NCBI GenBank assembly: GCA_002482845.1
Contig: DLGT01000057.1
Span: 1 to 64,000 of the forward strand
Reading direction: 5' to 3'
Source of the DNA: Saprospiraceae bacterium UBA7687
GTDB taxonomy: Bacteria; Bacteroidota; Bacteroidia; Chitinophagales; Saprospiraceae
DNA length: 64,000 nt
Part shown: positions 24,758 to 34,564 of the stretch, in pieces
Layout: every line of letters begins with the position of its first letter
Numbering within the stretch: the stretch's first letter is position 1
Made by a program: the position numbers and the translations under genes
The notes under the pieces: model-generated
The model's input: only the letters and a program-made list of their open reading frames with translations
Database searches by the model: none
Told to the model about the DNA's origin: nothing

Positions 24758-27469
24758 ATGAAGGTAATCAAACAACTCTTAATTGCACTTTTTATCATCG
24801 GTTTTTATCCTGTGATAATACTTGCTACCCACAATCGGGCAGGAGAGATTACTTACAGGCAAATAGGTCAGCTCACCATAGAAATGACGATAACTACTTA
24901 CACTAAAAATAGCAGTACAGCAGCTGACAGAGACAGTCTTGATGTTTTTTGGGGAGATGGTACCAATCAATTTGTGCGTAGAGACAACTCCAGAACTAGA
25001 ATAGAGCCCAATGATATCAAGATTAATTACTATGTTGCTACACATACTTATCCAGGTATCGCCAGTTATACGATTTCATTTCTCGACCCAAATAGAATTG
25101 GCGGTATTCTAAATGTAAACTATCCAAATTCTATAGATATTCCTTTTTTCTTAAGCACAACTTTTACACTTTTAGATCAGCAGTTTCAAGGTTTTAACAA
25201 TTCTGCTGTCTTGCTACAACCACCGATCGATATAGGTTGTGTCAATAAGCTTTTCATACATAATCCTAATGCATTTGATCTTGATGGAGATAGTTTAGCA
25301 TATGAGCTTACAGCACCATTGCAAGGTGTGAATACGCCTGTACCTCTCTATGTAGATCCTAGCCAAATCGGAACTAGCTCCAATAACACATTCACCATCA
25401 ATGCTTTAACAGGCGAAATCAGATGGAATTCACCAAAAGTACAAGGTGAATATAATATTGCGATAATCATCAAAGAATATCGAAATGGGATACTCATAAA
25501 CACGATCCTGCGTGATATGCAGATTTTAATAAGAGCTTGTGAAAACGAGCCTCCTACTATTAAAGCTCCCGATGAAATTTGCGTCGTCGCAGGTGAAAAA
25601 ATATCATTCAATATTGAAGTGAATGATCCTAATACCAATCAACTAGTCAGGCTTTCTGCCACAGGTGGTCCTTTTCAGGTCCAGTCTCCTGCTAGGATCA
25701 TTGGTCCTACCAACTTTACACCTGTGAAGTTTAACGCTACACTTGAATGGCAAACAAATTGTAATCATATTTCTGATACTTATTACCAAATTGTATTGCG
25801 TGCTGTAGACAACTTTTATCCTGATTCTACAGGACTCGCTGTCTTAAAGACTGTCAGAATTAAAATAGTTGGACCTGCTCCAGAAAACCTGATCGCTAAA
25901 TCTGAAAATGCAGAAGTGAGACTTGAATGGGATAGTCCATATGCGTGTGAAGTAACTGAGAATAACTATTTCCAAGGTTTTTCTGTATGGCGTAAGATAG
26001 CGAGTACTAGTTATATGCCAGATACATGTAATCCAGGGTTATCCAATTCTCCATACCAAAGAATAGTATTCAAAACAACACAATTATCAAATGGTAAATA
26101 CTTTTATGTAGATGGTAATACAGAATCAGGATTTACTTATTGCTATAGAGTACAAGCCGAATTTGCAAAACTAACTGCAACAAATAATCCATACAACAGA
26201 GTAGAAAGTCTTCCATCTAATGAAACATGTCTCATATTAATGCGAGATATCCCATTGATTACTAAAGTATCTGTAGATCAAACATCTATAAATACAGGTA
26301 TTATTCATGTCAGATTTACGAAGCCACTTCCCGATCAATTGGATACTATCTTAAATCATAGTCCTTACAGATATGAGATTCTAAGAGCAGATCCTTCTAT
26401 GGTTTTCCAGACGATAGCAACATTAGATATACCTACTTTTTCGTCGCCTTTGGATACGAATTATTTTGATGTTGGGCTTAATACATTACAAAATCAATAT
26501 GCCTACATAGTTTCATTGAGAAGCAATGGAAATCTTATCGGTGAGTCACCGTTGGCATCTTCAGTATTTCTTACCATTACACCGTCTGACAAAATTAATA
26601 CCTTAAGTTGGGAATCAGACACACCTTGGAGTAATGAAGAATATAAAGTTTACAGAAAAAATACGTCTGGTAGTTTTGAATTAATCGCAACAACACCTAC
26701 AACAACATATGAAGACACAGGGCTGAATAATGATAGTATATATTGTTATAGAATAGAAGCGATAGGGACATATGCAATTCCGAACATTGAAGATCCACTA
26801 ATTAATTTTTCCCAAGAAGCATGTCAACAACCTATCGACAATGTACCTTCATGTGCGCCCGATATTACAGTAAAGAATATTTGTGATGTTATAAATAGCG
26901 ATGTAAGTCCTGATGAATTGTACAATACGGTAGAATGGACAGACCCTTTTACAAAATGTCCTAATATTGCTGACGATATAAGCCATTATAACATTTATTA
27001 TGCAGAACGTACGACTGATGTATTAGCAAAAATAGATTCTGTAGATGCTGATGAACCCTTAAAATATATTCATTATCCGCAAAATGGATTATTAGGTTGT
27101 TATGCGGTTACATCTGTTGATATGCTTGGAAATGAAAGTCTGCCAAGTCAGACCGTTTGTGTAGACAATTGCCCATTTTTCGAACTTCCTAATACATTTA
27201 CACCAAATGGAGATGGTAGGAATGATCTCTTCGTCCCAAGAGTAGCATTATTTATAGCGCAAATAGATTTTAAAGTATTTAACCAATGGGGCAATTTAGT
27301 TTTTGAAACTACAGACCCTAATATAAATTGGAATGGTAATACTTCGAGTGATGCTACACTTTCCGATGGTACGTATTACTACACGTGCAAAATATTTGAA
27401 AACAGAGTGACTGGTGTCATTGAGTTGCCAGATTTGCTCACAGGATATATACATTTAATAAGAAATTGA
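24758..27469 (+). CDS. Secreted fibronectin-III-type protein with T9SS type B C-terminal domain
   Basis: A 903-residue protein starting with a clear signal peptide (MKVIKQLLIALFIIGFYP, cleavage near residue 23). Residues ~25-360 hold PKD/cadherin-like beta domains (THNRAGEITY start, ITGEIRWNSP). Several FN3-like modules follow (~375-790; ENLIAKSENAEVRLEW, NTLSWES, NTVEWTD). The last ~90 residues (LPNTFTPNGDGRNDLF, VFNQWGNLVFET, LSDGTYYY) are the gliding-motility-associated/T9SS type B sorting domain. It is therefore outer-surface or secreted; its ligand is unknown. The signal peptide fixes the ATG at 24758 despite the promoter being only 6 bp away. Its TGA overlaps the ribE ATG by one base, so the two are translationally linked. 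Confidence 0.9.
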   Translation: MKVIKQLLIALFIIGFYPVIILATHNRAGEITYRQIGQLTIEMTITTYTKNSSTAADRDSLDVFWGDGTNQFVRRDNSRTRIEPNDIKINYYVATHTYPGIASYTISFLDPNRIGGILNVNYPNSIDIPFFLSTTFTLLDQQFQGFNNSAVLLQPPIDIGCVNKLFIHNPNAFDLDGDSLAYELTAPLQGVNTPVPLYVDPSQIGTSSNNTFTINALTGEIRWNSPKVQGEYNIAIIIKEYRNGILINTILRDMQILIRACENEPPTIKAPDEICVVAGEKISFNIEVNDPNTNQLVRLSATGGPFQVQSPARIIGPTNFTPVKFNATLEWQTNCNHISDTYYQIVLRAVDNFYPDSTGLAVLKTVRIKIVGPAPENLIAKSENAEVRLEWDSPYACEVTENNYFQGFSVWRKIASTSYMPDTCNPGLSNSPYQRIVFKTTQLSNGKYFYVDGNTESGFTYCYRVQAEFAKLTATNNPYNRVESLPSNETCLILMRDIPLITKVSVDQTSINTGIIHVRFTKPLPDQLDTILNHSPYRYEILRADPSMVFQTIATLDIPTFSSPLDTNYFDVGLNTLQNQYAYIVSLRSNGNLIGESPLASSVFLTITPSDKINTLSWESDTPWSNEEYKVYRKNTSGSFELIATTPTTTYEDTGLNNDSIYCYRIEAIGTYAIPNIEDPLINFSQEACQQPIDNVPSCAPDITVKNICDVINSDVSPDELYNTVEWTDPFTKCPNIADDISHYNIYYAERTTDVLAKIDSVDADEPLKYIHYPQNGLLGCYAVTSVDMLGNESLPSQTVCVDNCPFFELPNTFTPNGDGRNDLFVPRVALFIAQIDFKVFNQWGNLVFETTDPNINWNGNTSSDATLSDGTYYYTCKIFENRVTGVIELPDLLTGYIHLIRN

Positions 27470-28065
27470 TGTTTAGTGGAATTGTAGAGGCTATGGGAAT
27501 AGTCAAAAAAATAGAAGAATCTGGATCAAGTTTACATATTACCATCCAATCCGACTTTAGTGCTGACACATATATAGATCAAAGTATCGCACACAATGGT
27601 GTCTGTCTAACTGTTACCCATCAAAACGAAACCGATTATAAAGTAACTGCCATAAAAGAGACTCTAGAAAAAACAAATCTTGGATATTGGAAAGTTGGAG
27701 ATCTGGTGAATTTAGAAAGATCATTGTTTGCCAATGCTCGTATAGATGGTCATTTTGTACAAGGACATGTAGACAGTACAGTCATGTGTAAGGATATACT
27801 TGAAGAAGACGGCAGTTGGTATTTTCATTTTTCGATATCTCCTGAATGGCAAAAATATATTGTCAAAAAAGGGTCTATATGCATTAATGGCGTCAGTCTA
27901 ACTATTGTAGATATCAGTCAAGACAGTTTTTCTGTGGCAATAATTCCTTATACATACGAACATACAAATTTCAAAAACATTCAAAAAGGCGATGAAATCA
28001 ATATCGAATTTGATGTTTTAGGAAAATATATTATTAAATACTTAGATAATATTCATGTTAAGTAG
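27469..28065 (+). CDS. ribE: Riboflavin synthase alpha subunit
   Basis: A 198-residue enzyme that dismutates two 6,7-dimethyl-8-ribityllumazine molecules to riboflavin plus the pyrimidinedione, the last step of riboflavin synthesis. The two lumazine-binding barrels show the expected internal repeat: MFSGIVEAMG with NGVCLTV in the first half, then GHFVQGHVD and INGVSLTIVD in the second. Length is normal. ATG 27469 overlaps the preceding TGA (TGATG), suggesting coupling to a secreted-protein gene with no evident metabolic link. No FMN riboswitch is visible upstream. Confidence 0.95.
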   Translation: MFSGIVEAMGIVKKIEESGSSLHITIQSDFSADTYIDQSIAHNGVCLTVTHQNETDYKVTAIKETLEKTNLGYWKVGDLVNLERSLFANARIDGHFVQGHVDSTVMCKDILEEDGSWYFHFSISPEWQKYIVKKGSICINGVSLTIVDISQDSFSVAIIPYTYEHTNFKNIQKGDEINIEFDVLGKYIIKYLDNIHVK

Positions 28066-28224
28066 GGAGTTGAGTCATTGTAACGTATTTATGTTCGTGC
28101 ATTACCATTTGATTTTCACCAAACTTCAAAACATCTAAGCCATATTATTTTTACAAATTTATAGCCATTGATTATACCAATAGCACTAGATATCTGATTA
28201 ATTAACAAAACCAAAATCTCTCTT

Positions 28225-31200
28225 ATGAGTCTAAACAAAACTCAAATTATTGCCATAGTTATCATTACCCTGATTGTTGGGCTTGCTTCTTCAGGATCAC
28301 ATCCAGTCACGGGTACATCTGGATATACGGGCGCACCTGGTGATTCTGCATGTAGTTCATGTCATTCAGGTAATAATAGCAATTTTGATGGTGAAGTAAC
28401 CATAAATGGTCTGCCAGCTACCATCACTACGGGTGAAACATACACGCTTACTGTAACAGTCTCTAACCCAAATGGCAATGCAAGTGAAGCAGGTTTTCAA
28501 ATGTTAGCCCTCACTGGAACTAATACAAATGCAGGTAGCATGGTCACTTCTGAACCCTTTGCACTTGTAAAAACAGTATCTGGTAATAAAAAGTATTTTG
28601 GTCATTTTCCAGCACAAGTATTTCCAGCTAGCAATGAATTGTCTTTTAATGTAGACTGGACAGCACCTGCAACAGCTGGTTCAAATCCAGTGATAAAATT
28701 CTATGCTGCTGCCGTCATTGCAAATGGCAATGGTTCAAGCAACCAAGATAAAGTCGTTTTCACTAATCAAATCATTCCAATACAGTCTACAGGATCACCT
28801 CTTTCAGTAACTTTAGCAAACATAGATGGTGTCACATGTAATGGTTTCTCTGATGGCAATGCTACTGCAGTTCCTGTTGGTGGTTCTACACCATACAATT
28901 ATAATTGGTCTAATGGTGTTACTACAGCCATTAATACTACCCTACCCGCAGGTCTTGCAACGGTTACAGTTACTGACAATACTGGAACCACAGCAACAGC
29001 TTCTACAAACATCTCATCTCCTACAGCAATTATAACAGCTGCTTCAGGTTCTGTCGTTTGTGAATCCGCTACAAATGGTAGTGTGTCTATATTTGTTTCA
29101 GGTGGCTCAGGTTCGTATACTTATTTATGGTCCAATGGCAATACCAATAGTAGTCAATCCAATTTGTCTATAGGTACATATGATGTCACCGTAACTGATG
29201 GAAATGGTTGTGAAGCAATAGATTTTGCAGTAGTTTCTGCATCTCCACCCATTTCCTTTACTCAGACGCAAACCAATGTAAGTTGTTTTGGTGGTAGTAA
29301 TGGTACAGCTAGTGTTAATGTATCGGGAGGTACATTCCCTATTACTTATGCTTGGTCCAATGGTGGCAATAGTTCGTCAAAAACAAATCTTGATGCAGGT
29401 TTCTATCAAGTTACTATTACCGATGGTGCGTTATGTACAGAAGTGGCAGAATTTACCATTACTGAACCTTCCCAATTAGTAGGCACAATTACGAATGTAT
29501 CCAACCCAAGTTGTTCTGGTGGAAATGATGGCTCGGCAACATTAACTATATCTGGAGGAACACCAAATTATAACTTTTTGTGGTCTAATGGAGCTAATGG
29601 AGTTGGTGCTTCAAATACACAAAGTAATCTTAGTGCCGGCGAATACCAAGTAACCATCACGGATCTTTTTGATTGTCAAGTTGTCCAATTTGTTACCATC
29701 ACCGACCCACAGGGAATAAATGTGATCGTAAATACAATAATTAACGTTTCTTGTAATGGACTTGCAGATGGAAGTATATCTGTTACTGGAAATGGTGTAG
29801 GAAGTATATCATACCTTTGGTCTAATGGAAGTATTTCTAATGCTATCGATGGGTTATCGCCTGGCACTTATGGACTTACAGTTACTGATAACGCTACAGG
29901 TTGCACACAAATTGAGTCTTATACCATCACTCAGCCTGCGATATTAACATTGTCTGTTTCTACAGTGGATGTGAGTTGTGCAGGAGGAAATGACGGAAGT
30001 GTAACTATTACTGCAACTGGTGGAAATGGAGGCTATTCTTATTTAATTTCAGGTCCTTCCAATGGAAATGGCCCTTTATTCAATAATCTAGCAGCAGGTA
30101 CTTATGGTATTACAGTCACTGACTCGAAGGCTTGTAGCAGCAGTAGTACTTTTGTCATAAATGAACCAAGCCCAATTCTGATAAGTGTGACAGAAAACAT
30201 ACCTGCTTCTTGTTTAGGAGCAGAAAATGGAAGCATTACTGTTGTAGCTTCAAATGGCCTTGCTACTTACCAATATGCATGGTCAAATAATGTAACTGGT
30301 GCATTAAATGATAATATCTCAGCTGGTATTTACACAGTGACTGTAACAGATGCAAATGCTTGTACCAATAGTGCAAGCTTCACAGTAGAGACCAATACAT
30401 CATTTACCATTAGTTTGGATAGTATTCGTAATAATGATTGTTTTGATGATGCGACAGGTTTTGCTTCCGTAGAGTTTAACAGTGACTTCACCTATTTATG
30501 GTCGAATGGCAATACAACTGCAGCATTAAACAATGTGCAAGCAGGTACATATTCCGTGATAGCAACTGACGAAGAAGGCTGCGAAAGCCAACCTTTGGCC
30601 ATTGAAATAACCCAAGCACCACGTATCATAGCAAATATCCTTGTAGAAGATACACTTTTGTGCACAGGTGATACTTTAGGTCAGTTATCATTGAGCCTTG
30701 ATGGTGGTACAGGCGAGCTTACTTACACATGGTCTTCCGGTGATACTAGTTTGGTTTTGGACAGCTTGTCTATTGGTACATATACAATATCTATAAACGA
30801 TTCATTAGGTTGTTTGGAAACGTACACTTATCAAGTAAGTAACTCTCCTGAAATTAATACTGACTCCATAAGTATCCAAGATATTAGTTGTTTTGGGCAG
30901 GAAGATGGATCTATCATTTTTTATCCATCGGGTGGTTTGGGTACGCTAGACTTAATTTGGTCTAATGGGTCAACTTCTGATACACTTACATCTCTTAATG
31001 GTGGTAATTACGTGGTAACAGTAACAGATGAAAACAATTGTACGGTTGTCGACACCTTTAATATCATTGAACCATTATCCCTAACAGCAGTTGCAAATAT
31101 CACAGATGAATCAGTTGCAGGAGTAAAAGATGGTGCCATCACACTTGAAGTTACTGGAGGAACAGAACCATACACCATTTTCTGGAATAACGGAGATAGT

Positions 31201-32058
31201 ACACTTACCATTGATAGTTTGATGCCTGCTTTGTATAGCTATGTTTTATTAGATGCCAATGATTGTTCGACTACAGGATGGGCAGTCGTAGGTGGCGGAA
31301 GCTGTACGATTTCTGCTAGTTATCAAGCAGTGCCTGCAAGTTGCGGAACAAGTTTCGATGGAGCCATTAACTTGACAGTAGAAGGCAATGTAGGAGATTA
31401 TACAGTAGAGTTATATTTCCAAAACGTAGAAGTAACTTATCCTTTAGATTCTCTCTATCCTGGTATGTATACTGTAGTCATTTCTGATAGTTTGGGTTGT
31501 GTCGCTTTATTAGAAAATATAGAAATTCCATCTATTAATCCTGCTATCATTTTGGATTCTTTAATTCGTGTTAATCCTACATCTACCAACAGTACGGATG
31601 GCTCCTTGAGCGTTCAGATTTCTGGAGGTACACCACCTTACCAATATGAATGGACAAAAGACTTGAATGTAATTGGAACTGACTCTATCATCTCAAACCT
31701 TAGATTAGGATTATATAGTATTTTGGTCACTGATTCAGTGGGTTGTACACTGAGTATCAATAACATTATCTTACAGGTAGTAAGCAAAACAGATGATGAT
31801 ATCCAAAATAATATCAAAATATATCCAAATCCTGTGACAGACAATTTACAGATAGACCATATTGCCAATGACAAAATAAATGAAATATCTTTATTTGACT
31901 TCACTGGTAAATTGATATATAAAAATGCGTCCGTCAATCAGCAAAATATCTCGCTTAACATGTCTGAAACAGGCGTCCAAAGTCAAGGAATTTACATGCT
32001 GAAGATTAGTGCCGGTACAAAAACATGGTACAAAAAGATCTTAGTTTCTATGTACTAA
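28225..32058 (+). CDS. Secreted SprB-repeat protein with choice-of-anchor V domain and T9SS type A signal
   Basis: A 1277-residue protein. An N-terminal hydrophobic signal (residues ~8-24) precedes a choice-of-anchor V domain holding CSSCH at ~43-47, a CxxCH that could bind haem c or form a disulfide. From ~195 to ~1150 there are about a dozen SprB-type repeats of ~75 residues (VSCxGxxDGSxxVxxxGGxxxYxYxWSNG...LxAGTYxVTVTD), as in the gliding adhesin SprB. The C-terminal ~80 residues (IKIYPNPVTDNLQI, LFDFTGKLIYK, GIYMLKI, WYKKILV) are a T9SS type A sorting domain. Likely a mobile or fixed surface adhesin. It has its own terminator. Confidence 0.92.
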   Translation: MSLNKTQIIAIVIITLIVGLASSGSHPVTGTSGYTGAPGDSACSSCHSGNNSNFDGEVTINGLPATITTGETYTLTVTVSNPNGNASEAGFQMLALTGTNTNAGSMVTSEPFALVKTVSGNKKYFGHFPAQVFPASNELSFNVDWTAPATAGSNPVIKFYAAAVIANGNGSSNQDKVVFTNQIIPIQSTGSPLSVTLANIDGVTCNGFSDGNATAVPVGGSTPYNYNWSNGVTTAINTTLPAGLATVTVTDNTGTTATASTNISSPTAIITAASGSVVCESATNGSVSIFVSGGSGSYTYLWSNGNTNSSQSNLSIGTYDVTVTDGNGCEAIDFAVVSASPPISFTQTQTNVSCFGGSNGTASVNVSGGTFPITYAWSNGGNSSSKTNLDAGFYQVTITDGALCTEVAEFTITEPSQLVGTITNVSNPSCSGGNDGSATLTISGGTPNYNFLWSNGANGVGASNTQSNLSAGEYQVTITDLFDCQVVQFVTITDPQGINVIVNTIINVSCNGLADGSISVTGNGVGSISYLWSNGSISNAIDGLSPGTYGLTVTDNATGCTQIESYTITQPAILTLSVSTVDVSCAGGNDGSVTITATGGNGGYSYLISGPSNGNGPLFNNLAAGTYGITVTDSKACSSSSTFVINEPSPILISVTENIPASCLGAENGSITVVASNGLATYQYAWSNNVTGALNDNISAGIYTVTVTDANACTNSASFTVETNTSFTISLDSIRNNDCFDDATGFASVEFNSDFTYLWSNGNTTAALNNVQAGTYSVIATDEEGCESQPLAIEITQAPRIIANILVEDTLLCTGDTLGQLSLSLDGGTGELTYTWSSGDTSLVLDSLSIGTYTISINDSLGCLETYTYQVSNSPEINTDSISIQDISCFGQEDGSIIFYPSGGLGTLDLIWSNGSTSDTLTSLNGGNYVVTVTDENNCTVVDTFNIIEPLSLTAVANITDESVAGVKDGAITLEVTGGTEPYTIFWNNGDSTLTIDSLMPALYSYVLLDANDCSTTGWAVVGGGSCTISASYQAVPASCGTSFDGAINLTVEGNVGDYTVELYFQNVEVTYPLDSLYPGMYTVVISDSLGCVALLENIEIPSINPAIILDSLIRVNPTSTNSTDGSLSVQISGGTPPYQYEWTKDLNVIGTDSIISNLRLGLYSILVTDSVGCTLSINNIILQVVSKTDDDIQNNIKIYPNPVTDNLQIDHIANDKINEISLFDFTGKLIYKNASVNQQNISLNMSETGVQSQGIYMLKISAGTKTWYKKILVSMY

Positions 32059-32083
32059 AATAGGCAAAATACTTTTATAAATT

Positions 32084-32122
32084 AAAAAAAGCCTTTCAAT
32101 TAATATTGGAAGGCTTTTTTAA
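32084..32122 (+). terminator. Bidirectional-looking intrinsic terminator
   Basis: A ten-pair hairpin (GCCTT...AAGGC at 32091-32114, extended inward) is flanked by seven A upstream and six T downstream, 25 bp after the stop of the SprB-repeat gene. Confidence 0.85.
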
Positions 32123-32272
32123 TTATAGTCACCAAAGTATAGGTAATTTAACATTACCATATCACCGAATCAGAAGCCCTAAATACAAATAAATGTTAAA
32201 TAAAATTTCCTGTAAAAATTGATACTGGTAAAATATTCAACGGACAATTACAAAGTTGATAAAATAAAAGTG

Positions 32273-32280
32273 TACCTTTG
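32273..32280 (+). promoter_or_regulatory. -7 element before the small exported protein gene
   Basis: TACCTTTG matches TAnnTTTG, with TTG at 32256-32258 as a poorly spaced upstream element. It leaves an AT-rich leader of about 75 bp before the ATG at 32363. Confidence 0.45.
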
Positions 32281-32362
32281 ATGGAAATCAACATTTGCGA
32301 ACATTACAAATAAGGAACTTTATTATAAAATTATAAACATAACAATTAAAAAAAGAAATAAC

Positions 32363-33016
32363 ATGAGATTTACAATCATTTTATTATTTATGAGCTTTAT
32401 AGCGCATGCTCAACAATACGACTTGGTAGTCACTTCCAATATGGACTCAATAGCATGTAATATAAATACCGTCACTGAAGATACTGTATACTTCGAAATG
32501 AAAGCAAATTACGAATGGGTAAAACAATCGACTCCAAAACAACAAATTATTGAGTTTAGCTACAAAACAATAGATAGTGATTTATTTAGATTTAGGAAAG
32601 GTTCTACTATAATTAAAAGAGGCCCATCAGGAATTAGAAACAAAAAGGAAATAATAACAAATTTCGATAACCCTAGAAACTCATTAGTTGCGAGTTTTTT
32701 GGGTTTTGGATATGCAAGAACTATTCCATTTAGAAACAAATTAAGTTTGAATGTAGGTTTAGGACTAAGTTATTTTTATGAAAGACCTTTAACGGAAGCT
32801 ACCTTATTATTCGGTGGACCTAAGTATTATTTTGAAACAGGGGTAAATATTTTGTCAACGAAATCTGAAGCAGAAGTTTTACCTGTTGCAGGTTTTCGTT
32901 ACCAAAATCCAAATGGTTTTTTAATTAAAATCTCTGCAACATATATCTCATTTACAAATGAGAATCGTAAATATGCTTTTGTGTTACCAATTTTATCTTT
33001 GGGGTATTCTTTTTGA
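32363..33016 (+). CDS. Exported protein of unknown function, possible small outer-membrane barrel
   Basis: A 217-residue protein with a signal peptide (MRFTIILLFMSFIAHAQQ; cleavage after AHA). The first ~75 mature residues (LVVTSNMDSIACNI, VYFEMKAN) resemble a short beta domain common in Bacteroidota exported proteins. The rest alternates hydrophobic and polar residues with aromatic girdles and ends in LSLGYSF, a terminal Phe as in outer-membrane barrels. I do not recognise a family. It stands alone with its own promoter. Confidence 0.7.
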   Translation: MRFTIILLFMSFIAHAQQYDLVVTSNMDSIACNINTVTEDTVYFEMKANYEWVKQSTPKQQIIEFSYKTIDSDLFRFRKGSTIIKRGPSGIRNKKEIITNFDNPRNSLVASFLGFGYARTIPFRNKLSLNVGLGLSYFYERPLTEATLLFGGPKYYFETGVNILSTKSEAEVLPVAGFRYQNPNGFLIKISATYISFTNENRKYAFVLPILSLGYSF

Positions 33017-33094
33017 TTATTTCAATGGTTCAATTGGGATTTACCAAATATATCAGTTTAGAGGCAAACAGGTTTAATAGTAGAAGATTTATGG

Positions 33095-34048
33095 TCATTC
33101 CCTTATGTAGATACCAATAATCTGCATTGCTTTATTCTTTATAGCACCTTCATATTTTTTGTCTGCAATGACTTTGTTAAAAAAATAGATGGTCATTTCT
33201 GGGGGAAACTTCTCAATTTCGCAAAGTGCATTTAAATGCAAACTTTCAATCATGGATTCCTTAAAGTTAGGATTCGCAGTTTCGTCTATAGAATTCACAA
33301 AGCCCATATCAAAGTACCTAACAAGTGTTGAAAAAGCTTTTTGGCTTGGACTTAACTTACCTAATCATCTAATTGCCTCGTCTGCATTAGATGAATTTTT
33401 TTCATTTAAAAGCTCTTCATAAAAATCTATACTAGTTTCAGAAGCTGATCTGATGATAGCTTCTAAAGTAAATGACCGATCTTTATAATTCTTAAATTTA
33501 CCCATTCTATATTTATCTTCCAAAAGTTGAATATTTGCGACTCTTTCATCTTGGCTTGCTTTATAAAAATATAACTTTTTTTCAGGTGCGTTTACTTTGC
33601 AAATTTCCGTCCATTTGTTTTCTCGTAATGACTTTTCAATACTTATTTTATAGCTACCTGATTCTTCCAGTCTGTACCAATTATTAAACCATTGTGGAAA
33701 TCGCAATTCTTGCCCCTGCTCTAGTGTTCTAAATCCTACCCTACCTCCTCCTACTGAAATATCATACTGTTTAGAATCAATTTGTGAGATGGCTTTATTT
33801 GTAGCGTCCTTCAGAACAATAAATAGGCTTGCATCTCTATTCAATTCGTTGTGATAGTTTCCTCTAGGGTCATAAAAGATGGAGATCGGCTTTTTGCTTT
33901 CATTGATTACTACCAAATCCCATTGAACTTCTTCTCCCAACATCATGGTGTCTTTACTAAATTCAATACGCGCCGTCAACTTTGGAGCAGTACAACTTGT
34001 AAGAATTGTCAAGAGTAAAAGGAGTGATATGTATAATGTACTCTTCAT
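33095..34048 (-). pseudogene. Lipoprotein with helical C-terminus, interrupted by an in-frame TGA
   Basis: The first 227 codons (33365-34048) start with a lipoprotein signal peptide (LLTILTSC, lipidated Cys at ~19) and continue as a beta-rich domain with helices at the end. The reading frame stops at a TGA (33365-33367), yet the same frame goes on for about 89 codons to a second TGA at 33095. The downstream part (KLSPSQKAFSTLVRYF, then PPEMTIYFFNKVI) has the helical HEAT-like character of the residues just before the stop. Replacing the TGA by TGG would give a continuous ~317-residue protein. So this is either a recent nonsense mutation, a sequencing error, or two adjacent pieces. No family is recognised. 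Confidence 0.65.
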
Positions 34049-34300
34049 TTTCTATTGGTTAGTTTTTGTCAATGAATGTTATACAAAGTTGAATCATAAG
34101 TGACTTTTTGATCAAATATTTTCTTTGTTTTTATTCCATTTTTCTTTAATCTTGTAATTATGACCAAAAACAAACCAAATCAACCAATTCTCACAATATC
34201 TAATGATTTATTACGAGACCATCAATTAAAAGTTCGCTTATCTTATTTTTAGTCCTTATATATCATTCGAAATTCTAGTTCTAGCCTAATCTCAAACAAT

Positions 34301-34331
34301 AAAAAAAGGTCCAGGCGGGGAGCCATGGACC
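34301..34331 (-). terminator. Intrinsic terminator downstream of ftsZ
   Basis: On the minus strand GGTCCA...TGGACC with inner GGC/GCC pairs forms a GC-rich hairpin followed by seven T. It lies ~235 bp after the ftsZ stop and probably ends the dcw transcript. Confidence 0.75.
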
Positions 34332-34518
34332 TGTAAATTAATAAACCAATCTCACAAAGTTTATAAATAAAGACGAAAATCCAAATACTATTGGCCGGAA
34401 ACTTGTCCGACTAAAATCAACGATTTAATGGCTGATTTTTCTTTTCTGGATTCTATTAATATCAGGTTGAAAAAAGGTCTTTATCAAAAACGATGTGCAA
34501 AATGTATTCTTTTTTACA

Positions 34519-34552
34519 GGAGATGACAAGCATTTTGCGACCTGTCATCTCC
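34519..34552 (-). repeat. Hairpin immediately after ftsZ
   Basis: A perfect 10-bp stem (GGAGATGACA/TGTCATCTCC) with a 14-nt loop lies 12 bp after the ftsZ stop. No T-run follows on the minus strand, so it is more likely an mRNA 3' stabiliser or processing site than a terminator. Confidence 0.6.
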
Positions 34553-34564
34553 AGATATATTTGT

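Larger units (their letters stand above)
34049..34564. other. Spacer between lipoprotein gene and ftsZ
   Basis: It contains a terminator on the minus strand (34301-34331) and a hairpin (34519-34552). No ORF of note. The ~190 bp between these two structures could be the ftsZ 3' UTR or hold a small RNA; no family is recognised. Confidence 0.5.
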
